Position numbers and translations under genes: made by a program. Shown piece by piece: positions 53,964 to 62,258 of a stretch of 64,000 bases of DNA (position 1 is its first letter; every line of letters starts with the position of its first letter). The notes below the pieces were generated by a model. That model was not told the DNA's origin and did not search any database. It was given only the letters and a program-made list of their open reading frames with translations. Location: the NCBI GenBank assembly GCA_029548365.1, contig JAKPNN010000022.1, positions 30,911 through 94,910 on the forward strand, read 5' to 3'. The DNA is from Chloroflexota bacterium. GTDB taxonomy: Bacteria; Chloroflexota; Anaerolineae; Anaerolineales; Anaerolineaceae.

Positions 53964-55808
53964 ATGCCAACATCTTTTATCTTTAATAAAAAAGTGCGTA
54001 AAACTGCGCTATGGTTGTTAATCGTTGCTGTCATTGTCACCCTGGCAGCACAGGTGATTGCCAACGCAGCCATGACCAACGGGTACCAAGTTGAGGTCAA
54101 AAATATCACTTTTCACAACAAGAACGGGTTGATCGTGCGCGGTAAACTCTATCGACCGAAGGACGTGACTGTACAGAATCCGGCACCCGGGGTTGTATAC
54201 CTGCATGGCTATCAAAACAACCGTGAGACTTCTGACCCCTATGCCATTGAATTATCCCGGCGCGGTTTTGTGGTCATCACCCTGGATGCGCTCGGGCGCG
54301 GGAATTCTGACAACCAGTTTTCAGAAGACGAACCTGGCTTTGACCCCACTTATGGCGCCGATTCTGCCTTCACCTATCTGCAAAATCTACCCTTTGTCGA
54401 TGCTGAGCGTTGTGGGCTGGCCGGTCATAGCCTGGGTGGCGAATGGAGCTACCTGGCTGCCATGCAAAACCCGAATGTGAAGGCAATTTCATTTTCAGGG
54501 TTTGCTTACCTGGAAGATGCCACCACAAATCTTCCCTCCAACATGCTGATGATTTTTGGCAAATTTGATGAATATCGCCAGCGTATGACCGGAACGCGGG
54601 ATTTTGAAGCTGAGTGGATGCACACCCCCCAAACAATAGCCGCCTTCGGTTTTTCTTCACCCGACTTCGACACCACTTATGGTGAGTTTTCTGACGGCAG
54701 TGCCAGGCGCGTGCACATGACCCGTACCACCCATGTCGGCGAATCTTTTGACAAAGGCGCCATCGCTGAAGCAGTGACCTGGTTCAGCCAGGCCCTAAAC
54801 CCGAAGGTGCCGCTCTCCATCCCCGCCAACCAGCAGATCTGGCGCGTCAAGGAGGTCGGCTCTTTGGTGGCCATGCTCGCTGGTTTGTTCAGCATCATCC
54901 CCGCCTGCATCCTTCTGCTCGGCGTCAGGCCGTTTTCATTACTCGTCAATGCGCCTTACCAGACCTATACTTACGACAAAAAGACCTTCAAAAAAGCCTA
55001 TTCCCTCAACGCGCTGCTTTCTCTGCTGTTCCTTGCGTTCGTCATGGTCGTCTTTGGGTTCCATGTCTATGTCCTGCCGATTGACCGTGTTTTCCCGATG
55101 ATGATGGTCAACGGGGTCATCTTCTGGTTTTTATTGAAAAATATCATTGGCTATTTTGTTTTCCGCGGTTGGGTAAAAAAGGAAGGTGCTTCCCGCCCAG
55201 AGATCAATTTCAAGGAATTCGGAATCTCAGAGGATGAAAACCGCATCAAACTGAGCTGGTCAAAGGTGTGGCGTTCATTTCTACTGGCTTTCGTCCTGTT
55301 TGCATTTGTCTACATCCTGCAAGCCTTACCGGAAGCGTTTCTGATGATTGACTTCCGTTACAAATTCCCCTATTTCAGCGATATGACGCCCTACCGCTGG
55401 CTGATGATGCTGCTTTATTTTCCAATGTTCCTGGCCGCATTTATTTATTTCAACATCCTCCTGCAAGCTCAATTGCGTCCTGCACCAGGAAAATCTTGGT
55501 TACACACCATCATCCGCAAATCGCTGATCGGTTTTGCTGTCATACTTCCACCGCTCCTACTGCTGATGGCTATCCAGTACATCCCCCTATTCACCACAGG
55601 CTTTGTCCCCTTCGTCGGACCGGGCGGAGCGCTGGTCGGGTTTGTAATCAACCTCGAATCTACGATCGTCCTGCTGGCTTTGATGATCCCCATGGGGAGC
55701 GTTCTGTATGAGGCTACCGGCAACATATACACCGGTTCAATCCTGAACGCGCTCATCATCACCTGGGCGTTCACCTCGTCGTCGGTGATTGCTCCACTAC
55801 CAATTTAA
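53964..55808 (+). CDS. Alpha/beta hydrolase fused to a polytopic membrane domain
   Basis: 614 residues. One membrane helix (about 13-35) precedes an alpha/beta hydrolase (about 45-290) with 'VVYLHGYQNNRETSDPYA', 'DALGRGNSDNQ', nucleophile 'LAGHSLGGEWSYLAA' and a possible His in 'TTHVGESF'. The C-terminal 300 residues contain seven or so membrane helices ('MMVNGVIFWFLLKN', 'FLLAFVLFAFVYILQAL', 'FPMFLAAFIYFNIL', 'IVLLALMIPMGS'). The hydrolase would lie outside the membrane. The combination suggests action on a lipid or cell-wall substrate; the substrate is unknown. TCGGAGGAACC precedes the ATG. Confidence 0.82.
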   Translation: MPTSFIFNKKVRKTALWLLIVAVIVTLAAQVIANAAMTNGYQVEVKNITFHNKNGLIVRGKLYRPKDVTVQNPAPGVVYLHGYQNNRETSDPYAIELSRRGFVVITLDALGRGNSDNQFSEDEPGFDPTYGADSAFTYLQNLPFVDAERCGLAGHSLGGEWSYLAAMQNPNVKAISFSGFAYLEDATTNLPSNMLMIFGKFDEYRQRMTGTRDFEAEWMHTPQTIAAFGFSSPDFDTTYGEFSDGSARRVHMTRTTHVGESFDKGAIAEAVTWFSQALNPKVPLSIPANQQIWRVKEVGSLVAMLAGLFSIIPACILLLGVRPFSLLVNAPYQTYTYDKKTFKKAYSLNALLSLLFLAFVMVVFGFHVYVLPIDRVFPMMMVNGVIFWFLLKNIIGYFVFRGWVKKEGASRPEINFKEFGISEDENRIKLSWSKVWRSFLLAFVLFAFVYILQALPEAFLMIDFRYKFPYFSDMTPYRWLMMLLYFPMFLAAFIYFNILLQAQLRPAPGKSWLHTIIRKSLIGFAVILPPLLLLMAIQYIPLFTTGFVPFVGPGGALVGFVINLESTIVLLALMIPMGSVLYEATGNIYTGSILNALIITWAFTSSSVIAPLPI

Positions 55809-55857
55809 TCTACAAGAACGAGGGACCGTACCCATAGGGGTTTATTAATTCAACCAG

Positions 55858-55885
55858 AACGACCCACAGGGTGGGTCGTTTTATT
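55858..55885 (+). terminator. Intrinsic terminator
   Basis: AACGACCCAC-AGG-GTGGGTCGTT followed by TTATTTT, 49 nt after the membrane hydrolase gene. Confidence 0.9.
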
Positions 55886-55964
55886 TTATTCACGGGAACC
55901 ATGGCCCCGGTTTTCGCTTAATGCTAACATCTATTAACGACATGTGAGAAACCAATCAATAACC

Positions 55965-55990
55965 AAAAACGACCCTTGTGTCGGGTCGTT
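55965..55990 (-). terminator. Terminator of tRNA-Glu
   Basis: On the minus strand AACGACCC-GACACAA-GGGTCGTT is followed by TTT, 7 nt after the tRNA end. The stem shares ACGACCC with the terminator at 55858. Confidence 0.75.
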
Positions 55991-55996
55991 CTCTAG

Positions 55997-56069
55997 TGCC
56001 CTCACGGGGATTCGAACCCCGGTTTTGGCCTTGAAAGGGCCACGTCCTAGTCCCCTAGACGATGAGGGC
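55997..56069 (-). tRNA. tRNA-Glu (TTC)
   Basis: Minus-strand cloverleaf: acceptor GCCCTCA/TGAGGGC with discriminator A, anticodon stem TGGCC/GGCCA around loop CTTTCAA (anticodon TTC), T-arm CCGGGGTTCGAATCCCCG. CCA is not encoded. This tRNA is an expected substrate of the MnmA encoded at 3819. Confidence 0.95.
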
Positions 56070-56088
56070 GTTTGGTTAAGCGAATAAA

Positions 56089-56116
56089 ATTCTACCACAA
56101 AATTTAAACCGGTCAA
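56089..56116 (-). promoter_or_regulatory. Promoter of tRNA-Glu
   Basis: On the minus strand TTGACC, a 16-bp spacer and TAGAAT; the -10 box lies 19 nt before the tRNA. Confidence 0.75.
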
Positions 56117-56161
56117 GAACGAGTTTTTACTATTTAACCAATATCCCCCTGAAAACTCAAA

Positions 56162-56830
56162 TTAGCCCACCACCGGTTCTACAACCTCAGGCCGGTCATT
56201 TTCAGGTAAATTAACGGCTCGTGAAACCGGGAAACACTTCATCGCTTCTGCCGGGAAAGGAGTCATTAATGCGCGCAAAACCGATTGATCTGTATCCGGT
56301 TTCAACCAGGTCCAGCGATCCTTTTCATCCAGCATCACCGGCATGCGGTTGTGAACATCCCGCACCAGGTCATTTGGCTCACAGGTCAATATCGTACAGG
56401 TGTGCAATTCGCCGCCCTCGGGTAATTCCTTATGCTCGTATAACCCGGCAAAGGTAAAGGGATTGTCATTCTTCAATTTGAACAAAAAAGGTGTTTTCGG
56501 CCCGCTCAATTCAGCCTTCCATTCATAAAACCCATCTGCCACAATCAGGCAGCGACGATACTTGAATGCTGCTCGGAAGGAAGGCTTTTCGTGAGCGGTT
56601 TCTGAGCGGGCATTGATCATGCGGTTCCCAATATTGAGATCATCCGCCCAGAAAGGTACCAGGCCCCAGCGGTATAGCTCAACTGCGCGAATGTCAGCGT
56701 TTTTAACGATTGGCACAGGTTGAGATGGAGCAATGTTATAGCGCGGTTGAACAATATGGACAAACGGACCTAATTCGAGCAGGGTTTGAATCTCACCCGG
56801 GTCGAGTGTTAATGTGAAGCGCCCGCACAT
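56162..56830 (-). CDS. yedK: SOS response-associated peptidase / abasic-site shield YedK (HMCES family)
   Basis: 222 residues. The catalytic Cys2 in 'MCGRFTLT', 'RYNIAPSQPVPIV', 'WGLVPFWADD', 'INARSETAHEKPSFR', 'RRCLIVADGFYEW' and 'HNRMPVML' (catalytic His) are all present. Family members crosslink through Cys2 to abasic sites in single-stranded DNA and protect them. It is divergent from a radical SAM DNA-repair-type gene, separated by 200 bp that include the palindrome TCGCAATTGCGA at 56893. Confidence 0.95.
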   Translation of the reverse strand: MCGRFTLTLDPGEIQTLLELGPFVHIVQPRYNIAPSQPVPIVKNADIRAVELYRWGLVPFWADDLNIGNRMINARSETAHEKPSFRAAFKYRRCLIVADGFYEWKAELSGPKTPFLFKLKNDNPFTFAGLYEHKELPEGGELHTCTILTCEPNDLVRDVHNRMPVMLDEKDRWTWLKPDTDQSVLRALMTPFPAEAMKCFPVSRAVNLPENDRPEVVEPVVG

Positions 56831-56993
56831 AATACCTCCTTTTCAAATTAATCATGACAGGTGTGTGTCAATTTGATTTTAACATAATTGCATCGCAATT
56901 GCGAAACCATACGCTGTTTTTAAGTGGGGCTGCATTTTCTAGATCGGGCTCCGGTGCTTGTTCAGAGTTAACACGGGTTTTTTGGTTTCAACC

Positions 56994-57022
56994 TTGCATT
57001 AATAAAACATTTGTTCTATAAT
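56994..57022 (+). promoter_or_regulatory. SOS-box-like operator inside a leaderless promoter (1)
   Basis: TTGCAT, 17-bp spacer, TATAAT. The spacer contains AAAC-ATTT-GTTC (57005-57016), one mismatch from the GAAC-N4-GTTC LexA box of Gram-positive type. The ATG at 57029 is 7 nt past the -10 box, about where transcription should begin. Confidence 0.6.
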
Positions 57023-57028
57023 GAACAC

Positions 57029-58192
57029 ATGGATGTGTTCGACAAAATCAAGATGACCGGGCTCAATATGCCGTTCGAGACTGCAGAGGATATACAATGT
57101 TCCAGGCAGTCGCCAGATTGTGCTGTCGATTTGGATGTGCTCAGATCAATTTTCCCGGTGACCCAGGCACGCCTGCCCAACGGGCAGATAATCCCTTTGC
57201 TGAAAACCATGCAAACATCCGTCTGTGAAAAAGATTGCTATTACTGCTGTTTTCGCACTGGTAGAGACACACCCCGCACCAGCCTGTCACCGGATGAACT
57301 GGCATCAGCAGTGGACAGGCTCACCCGAGCGGGCCTGGCTAAAGGTCTATTTCTAAGTTCCGGCATGGCAGGCGGCGGCGTCCGCACCCAGGACAGGCTG
57401 ATCGCTACAGCAGAAATCCTGCGCCAGAAATATCATTACCAGGAATATATCCATCTGAAGATCATGCCCGGTGCCGAGAAAGATCAGGTCCTCCGTGCTA
57501 TGCAACTGGCTGACCGCGTCTCTATCAACCTGGAAGGGCCAAACGAAATCAGTCTCCGCAGGCTGGCTCCGCATAAATCGTTCTTTTCCGAGCTGCTGGG
57601 CCCACTAAAAATGATCGAGGATATTCGCCAAACCGAGTCACCGCACCTAGCCTGGAATCGACGCTGGCCCTCCAGTTGCACCCAGTTCGTGATCGGCGCT
57701 GTAGGTGAATCAGACGCCGACCTGCTGCACACCACTGTGAAACTGAAACAGCGCTTCCACATCACTCGCGCCTATTATTCAAAATTCTCTCCGGTGATCC
57801 ACACCCCTTTTGAAAACCTCCCTCCGGCCAGCTCCTGGCGGCAACATCGCCTGTACCAGGCTTTTTTCCTGCTGCGGGATTATCATTTTAACTACGAAGA
57901 ACTGGCTTTCGACTCTGGGGGTAACCTGAACTTGGAAAAAGATCCCAAATTAGTATGGGCAGAATGTCACCTGCATGAAACCCCGGTTGAGGTCAACACC
58001 GCTGACTATACGCAGCTCCTTAAGGTTCCTGGCATTGGCTCAATCAGCGCAAAAAAGATCCTCCTGGCGCGCACTTATGGTATCATACGGGATGTACACA
58101 CCCTGCAAAAAATGGGCATCATAACCGCCCGAGCATCAAAATTTATTCTTATTAACGGGCATCGTCCCCCTTACCAACCGGTCTTATTGTAA
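57029..58192 (+). CDS. Radical SAM protein with helix-hairpin-helix, putative DNA modification/repair
   Basis: 387 residues from ATG 57029. 'LLKTMQTSVCEKDCYYCCFRTG' carries CX3CX2C; 'SINLEGP' and 'YYSKFSPV' are typical of the radical SAM DNA modification/repair family (TIGR03916 type). The C-terminus has a helix-hairpin-helix 'LLKVPGIGSISAKKILLAR' that should bind DNA. The reaction is not known. The usual partner (DUF4130) is not visible; instead a DUF6504 gene follows at once. The promoter carries a probable SOS box and the transcript is probably leaderless. Confidence 0.87.
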   Translation: MDVFDKIKMTGLNMPFETAEDIQCSRQSPDCAVDLDVLRSIFPVTQARLPNGQIIPLLKTMQTSVCEKDCYYCCFRTGRDTPRTSLSPDELASAVDRLTRAGLAKGLFLSSGMAGGGVRTQDRLIATAEILRQKYHYQEYIHLKIMPGAEKDQVLRAMQLADRVSINLEGPNEISLRRLAPHKSFFSELLGPLKMIEDIRQTESPHLAWNRRWPSSCTQFVIGAVGESDADLLHTTVKLKQRFHITRAYYSKFSPVIHTPFENLPPASSWRQHRLYQAFFLLRDYHFNYEELAFDSGGNLNLEKDPKLVWAECHLHETPVEVNTADYTQLLKVPGIGSISAKKILLARTYGIIRDVHTLQKMGIITARASKFILINGHRPPYQPVLL

Positions 58193-58200
58193 ATGTGATC

Positions 58201-58577
58201 ATGAAACACTCTTTCACGAATTTTTTTCTGAACTGATTTCCGTCCACTTTTCATCTCCGCCTGCACTCATAAAAAAACCTCCCTGCCCGGATAAATTCAC
58301 CTGGCGAAATGATGAATTCATCATCACTGCTTGCCTGGCGGAATGGACAAATTTCTCCCGCCGAGGTCGTATGGCAAATAACATGCAACCTGAACATGCC
58401 CAAACCGCCAGCCAGCGCGGCTCATGGGGTGTGGGAAGATATTACTTCGATGTCCGCACCGCCAGCAACCGCTATTTTCGTCTGTATTATGACCGTGCTC
58501 CAGGAGACGCAGCCGATCGGGCAGGTACCTGGATTTTAATGGCAGAACTCGCCCCACCTGAGGAGCAAGATGATTAA
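58201..58577 (+). pseudogene. DUF6504 protein gene, interrupted by a frameshift at a T7 tract
   Basis: From codon frame 58203 onward the sequence encodes a full DUF6504 domain: 'SELISVHFSSPPALIKKP', 'CPDKFTWRNDEFII', 'EWTNFSRRGRMANNMQPEH', 'RGSWGVGRYYFDVRT', 'FRLYYDRAPGDAADR'. The only plausible start, ATG 58201, is in another frame and stops after 11 codons. One extra T in the run at 58221-58227 would join 'MKHSFTNFF' to the domain. Causes could be a base-calling error, slippage during expression or a recent mutation. DUF6504 occurs with error-prone polymerase genes, which suits the repair neighbourhood. A short internal frame from ATG 58371 would give only half the domain. Confidence 0.7.
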
Positions 58578-58753
58578 AAAACAAAATTGCTCTGCTTAAT
58601 GACATTATTGATCATCATCAGCGCCAGGCTGCTCACCCAGCATATGTCGTTTTTCTCGCAGCTTGCCTACGGACAGCAAAAATACACCTATCACTTCACA
58701 GTCTTCATCAAGCTGGACCCTACTTTACTTCAACCAGTTATTCCATAACCACG

Positions 58754-60610
58754 CTAAACAATCTCCACATTGGTAAGGCGAATTTCACTGGTGAGGAAAG
58801 CCTGCAACAAGCTTTGCTTCTTCTCTTCGTTCACTCCATCAATTACCCACCGCAGGGTGAAAGAACCGTCTTGAAAAGTGTTATTCACCGTGCGGATGAT
58901 GTTTCCCCCAAAACCCGATACCAGGTTCGCTAAATAAGCCAACACACCGGGTCTGTTAGTTTGGCTGGGACCAACAACGTTGATCGTCGTCCAGCCCAAA
59001 ACTTCCTTAGAAATTCCAACTTCATCTAAGGCCTCTTCAATATCAACTTCCAGGATTGCGCCACCGCCCAAGGCTGAATAAATATCATCCAGGCTGGCTG
59101 CTGCCAGTGTACTCAACAGGTTCTCAAACTTATTTCGCTCCTGCACCTGAACATCCTCCAGGTCAACGATTCCCCGCTTCATCAACAGGGGTTTTAGCTT
59201 CCTGCGTCCTTCTGCAGCCATCTGTTTTAGCTCAGCCATGATCAGTACCGAACGGAGTATGCGTGCAGTCTTCAAATTACAAAACTTAAGCCATTCTTCT
59301 GAAGGCACAATACGGGCACCCTGGGTGATCACTTCCACCACATCGCCGGGGAACACCTGGGCATCAAGCGCACGCAGTTCATTGTTGACTTCCACGCGGT
59401 TGATCTTATCCATCAAGAAATCCTGGATCGACGCTACCGCATCCAGAACTGTTGAGTTATCCGGCAGAAAGCGAGTGCCGCCGGTGGGCGTAAAAATCTG
59501 GACGGGTTTATACTGTGTGATCGGTTTTTTATTCTGCAGAGCGTACACCACCCCCCATAAATTCTCACCCTCCATCACTTCAGTGGTAATCGCCACTTCA
59601 ATCGACCCTCGCCCTGGAATCCATGCGGATACTTGCAGGGCGCGATACCCATCCTGGGGGTTGGCAATATAATCATCAAAGCTACCTTGTTCCAGGTTGC
59701 GATTAAATAAACGGTTGACGCGAGCCAGTAGCTGGTAACAAGCCGGAACATTATCATTCTCAACCAGCATACGGAAGCTGACCACATCATTCACGTCAGA
59801 AAAATCGTTCAGCGAGGTTCGTCTACCTCGCGCCATTCGGCGTAGTTTTTGCCACGCCTGCCAATAGCCATTAACAATGATCCTGATCTTCCCGGAAACA
59901 CTCTCTGCTTCCATCAGGTCCCGTAGATCAGCCAGCATCCCATTGATAAAGTCCAATTCCAGGCGGGGGTCCCGGTCGATCTCGCCCCTGACAAAGTTGT
60001 ACACTTCTGGTTCTGCAAAGGGGAAGGCCATATCTTCAAGCCAGCGCCGCCAGCGATAGCAATTTAAAATACCCGCCAGTTTGCCATAAGCCCGGATAGC
60101 TTCGGTCGCTTTCTGTCGCTGTTTTTGCGGTGACATAAATTCAAGCGTTTTAATGTTATGGCTTTTATCCGCCAGCTTGATAAGAAAAACCCCCGGATCG
60201 CGAAAGCGTGCGATTTTCCGCAGGGTTTCCAATTCTCGTGACTGTCCGTCTGGGGGGTTACTCATCTTGGTAACGCCATCAACCAAAAAAGCCACATGTT
60301 TGCCCAGGGGACCCGGAAAATAATCTTGAATCTGGGTCAGGCTCTCATCCTGATCCTCCACAGCATCATGCAGCAGCGCCGCAATCGTCCAGGCTTCATT
60401 TTGCAACAGGCGGTCAATAAATTCTGCCACCCAGGCACAATGGGTTTCAAAATAAGGTTCCCCGCTCAGCCGCAGTTGACCGCGATGCAAATTCTTGCCC
60501 AGCTCGTAAGCCCGGGCAATTTCAGGCGTGCGCGGCTGAAAATTCCCCGAAAAGTGGAATTCGTCCAGAATTTGCGGACGAGTCTCGCGTACGTATTCTA
60601 CTTCAACCAT
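58754..60610 (-). CDS. RelA/SpoT homologue with intact HD and degenerate synthetase domain
   Basis: 618 residues, shorter than the usual 700-750. The (p)ppGpp hydrolase HD domain looks intact (His57 in 'YFETHCAWVAEFI', His81-Asp82 in 'ALLHDAVED'). In the synthetase domain the core motif 'EVQIRTxxMHxxAE' reads 'EVAITTEVMEGENLWG', and the ATP-binding 'K-x-x-x-S-I-x-x-K' segment is not recognisable, although 'DYIANPQDGYRALQ' remains. TGS ('PVQIFTPTGGTRFLPDNSTVLD') and a C-terminal ACT domain ('NVVGPSQTNRPGVLA') follow. It probably works mainly as a hydrolase or regulator of alarmone level. Confidence 0.85.
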   Translation of the reverse strand: MVEVEYVRETRPQILDEFHFSGNFQPRTPEIARAYELGKNLHRGQLRLSGEPYFETHCAWVAEFIDRLLQNEAWTIAALLHDAVEDQDESLTQIQDYFPGPLGKHVAFLVDGVTKMSNPPDGQSRELETLRKIARFRDPGVFLIKLADKSHNIKTLEFMSPQKQRQKATEAIRAYGKLAGILNCYRWRRWLEDMAFPFAEPEVYNFVRGEIDRDPRLELDFINGMLADLRDLMEAESVSGKIRIIVNGYWQAWQKLRRMARGRRTSLNDFSDVNDVVSFRMLVENDNVPACYQLLARVNRLFNRNLEQGSFDDYIANPQDGYRALQVSAWIPGRGSIEVAITTEVMEGENLWGVVYALQNKKPITQYKPVQIFTPTGGTRFLPDNSTVLDAVASIQDFLMDKINRVEVNNELRALDAQVFPGDVVEVITQGARIVPSEEWLKFCNLKTARILRSVLIMAELKQMAAEGRRKLKPLLMKRGIVDLEDVQVQERNKFENLLSTLAAASLDDIYSALGGGAILEVDIEEALDEVGISKEVLGWTTINVVGPSQTNRPGVLAYLANLVSGFGGNIIRTVNNTFQDGSFTLRWVIDGVNEEKKQSLLQAFLTSEIRLTNVEIV

Positions 60611-60881
60611 AACATCGTCTCGTCGATCAAATCAGGGTCACAGCCTGGTCAGTGTCGCAGTAAAACAGATCCTGCAGATGTCTGAACCCGGTCTTTATTT
60701 CGGCGTTTGTCCAACCAGGCTCTCAATTTGAGCCCTAAGCCAGAAAACTGAGCTGTAAAGATCAATTATATCTCTTTCTCAGTTTTTTTGCCAATTTCGC
60801 TTTCCTCATAATCACGCAAACAAACACCTTTTAGTTTCCGGTCGGTCAATTACCCTGATGGATATTCTTTCATTTTCCTCC
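60611..60881. other. Intergenic region, relA/spoT homologue to polymerase operon
   Basis: Divergent genes. Apart from the operator-bearing promoter that begins at 60882 I see no supported gene or hairpin. Confidence 0.4.
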
Positions 60882-60910
60882 TTGCAATAGAACATACATT
60901 CTATTATAAT
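60882..60910 (+). promoter_or_regulatory. SOS-box-like operator inside a leaderless promoter (2)
   Basis: TTGCAA, 17-bp spacer, TATAAT. The spacer contains GAAC-ATAC-ATTC (60890-60901), one mismatch from GAAC-N4-GTTC. The ATG at 60917 is 7 nt past the -10 box. The layout is the same to the base as at 56994-57029. Confidence 0.62.
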
Positions 60911-60916
60911 TAGAGC

Positions 60917-61321
60917 ATGTCATCGATTAAATCGCCCTGGCGCCGGCTCAACCCCACTAACCTGTCACGCGTCCTGCTTTTAGAACTCGACCCTCTCAAC
61001 GCGCGCTATTTAAAGCAAATCGCCGCCAGGACCGGGGTCTCGCGCCGGCAAGCCGCGCAGGATCTGCTCAAGAACGCCCTGGTCGATCGCCAGGTCTCCG
61101 AGGCGCACCTGTCCCATTGGCGCGCACTGACCCCCCGTCAGCAGCAGGTGGCCGCGCTGACCTGTCTCAACTTCACCAACCGGCAGATCGCCGCCCGACT
61201 GTCGATCTCGCCCCAGACGGTCAAGGCTCACCTGCGCAACCTGCTGCAGCGCTTCGAGTTGCACAGCAAGGCCGAGCTGCACCAGGCGCTGGAAGATTGG
61301 GACTTCAGCAAGTGGATTTAA
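60917..61321 (+). CDS. LuxR-type helix-turn-helix regulator
   Basis: 134 residues. The first 60 residues include a possible ribbon-helix or helix-turn-helix segment ('RYLKQIAARTGVSRRQAAQDLL'), and 'LTPRQQQVAALTCLNFTNRQIAARLSISPQTVKAHL' is a clear LuxR/GerE-type DNA-binding domain (about 72-130). No receiver or ligand domain. It opens the GC-rich polymerase operon and may regulate it. Confidence 0.82.
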   Translation: MSSIKSPWRRLNPTNLSRVLLLELDPLNARYLKQIAARTGVSRRQAAQDLLKNALVDRQVSEAHLSHWRALTPRQQQVAALTCLNFTNRQIAARLSISPQTVKAHLRNLLQRFELHSKAELHQALEDWDFSKWI

Positions 61322-61412
61322 GTGGTTAACCCACCCGGTTAACCCGTCTTTCACCCCCATTTAACCCCGCAGTATCATAGCAAGCCCCGCCCATCCGGCG
61401 TAAGATGGGCCC

Positions 61413-61964
61413 ATGGATCGACACATTACGACGTTTCCAGCGCCCCAAACCGGCAAAATCTCCCTGGTGGTCGCCCCGCGGGCCGTCGTGGGAAGCTTGA
61501 TGACCATACTGGCGACCCTGGCGCTGCGCGGGCAGGTGACCGTCATCGACAGTGGCAATTGCTTCGATGCTTACACCCTGGCCCGTGCCCTGCGGGCACA
61601 CACCCACCAGATTGATGCCGCACTCAAACGGGTGTTGCTCTCGCGAGCCTTCACCTGCTACCAAGTGCTCGCCATGCTGGCAGAGCTACCCATGGACGAC
61701 ACGCCCGTCATCGTCCTGGACCTGCTGTCCACCTTCCTGGATGAAAGCGTGAATCTCAACAAGCGTCTGCGCCTGCTGGATAGCAGCCTGAACCTGCTCC
61801 GGCGCATTAGCCAGGACGCACCGGTCGCCATCTGGGCGCGGACGCGCACAAGCGCAGTTGCCAGCGAAGACCAGCGCTTGCTGCTCCCCCTGCTCGAGAT
61901 CGCCCACGATATCTGGGAACTGCAGGCCCCGGAAACACCCATCCACCAATTACCCTTATTCTAA
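61413..61964 (+). CDS. RecA-fold protein without Walker A
   Basis: 183 residues. 'SRAFTCYQVLAML', 'TPVIVLDLLSTF' (Walker-B-like) and 'VAIWARTRT' place it in the RecA/RadA/Rad51 fold. At the P-loop position the sequence reads 'VVAPRAVVGSLM' with no Gly-x4-Gly-Lys-Thr, so ATP binding is probably lost. It lies upstream of a B-family polymerase, much as P-loop-deficient ImuA-type RecA relatives accompany translesion polymerases in other bacteria. Analogy, not homology, is claimed. Confidence 0.7.
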   Translation: MDRHITTFPAPQTGKISLVVAPRAVVGSLMTILATLALRGQVTVIDSGNCFDAYTLARALRAHTHQIDAALKRVLLSRAFTCYQVLAMLAELPMDDTPVIVLDLLSTFLDESVNLNKRLRLLDSSLNLLRRISQDAPVAIWARTRTSAVASEDQRLLLPLLEIAHDIWELQAPETPIHQLPLF

Positions 61965-61994
61965 TAGCTATACCGATCACACAAGGAGAACCCT

Positions 61995-62258
61995 ATGGGA
62001 CGCACACTCCCCTCAGCTACCCAACTCATGCACCAGGAAGAAGCCGCTCTGGCCCGCTTCCGCCGCGCCCTGCGCCGGGGCGATCAACTCGTCTTCGATG
62101 ACCTGTTCACCGCCGCGCAAAAGCACATCTCAGCTACAGCCTATGCCGCTCACGCACTGCCCTTTGAAACCTTCCTGATGGCCATGCTCCTCGAGGAACA
62201 CAAAGAAGTCATGCGCCTGCGCGAAATCGTCGCAACGCTTGAGTCCATGCATGCCTGA
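61995..62258 (+). CDS. Small helical protein, unknown function
   Basis: 87 residues, predicted all-helical ('EEAALARFRRALRRGDQLVFDDLF', 'FETFLMAMLLEEHKEVMRLREI' in separate helices), with no known motif. AAGGAG lies 7 nt before the ATG and the stop overlaps the polymerase start by 8 nt, so the two are coupled. Probably a polymerase accessory protein; inference from position only. Confidence 0.72.
   Translation: MGRTLPSATQLMHQEEAALARFRRALRRGDQLVFDDLFTAAQKHISATAYAAHALPFETFLMAMLLEEHKEVMRLREIVATLESMHA

Noticed and set aside
58309..58539. 76-codon frame over the DUF6504 region
   Set aside because: The other frame encodes a recognisable domain; this one is its shadow.
58578..58753. Possible coding remnant ('KIALLNDIIDHHQRQ')
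   Set aside because: Open for some 50 codons after the DUF6504 stop, but I could not match it to any family.
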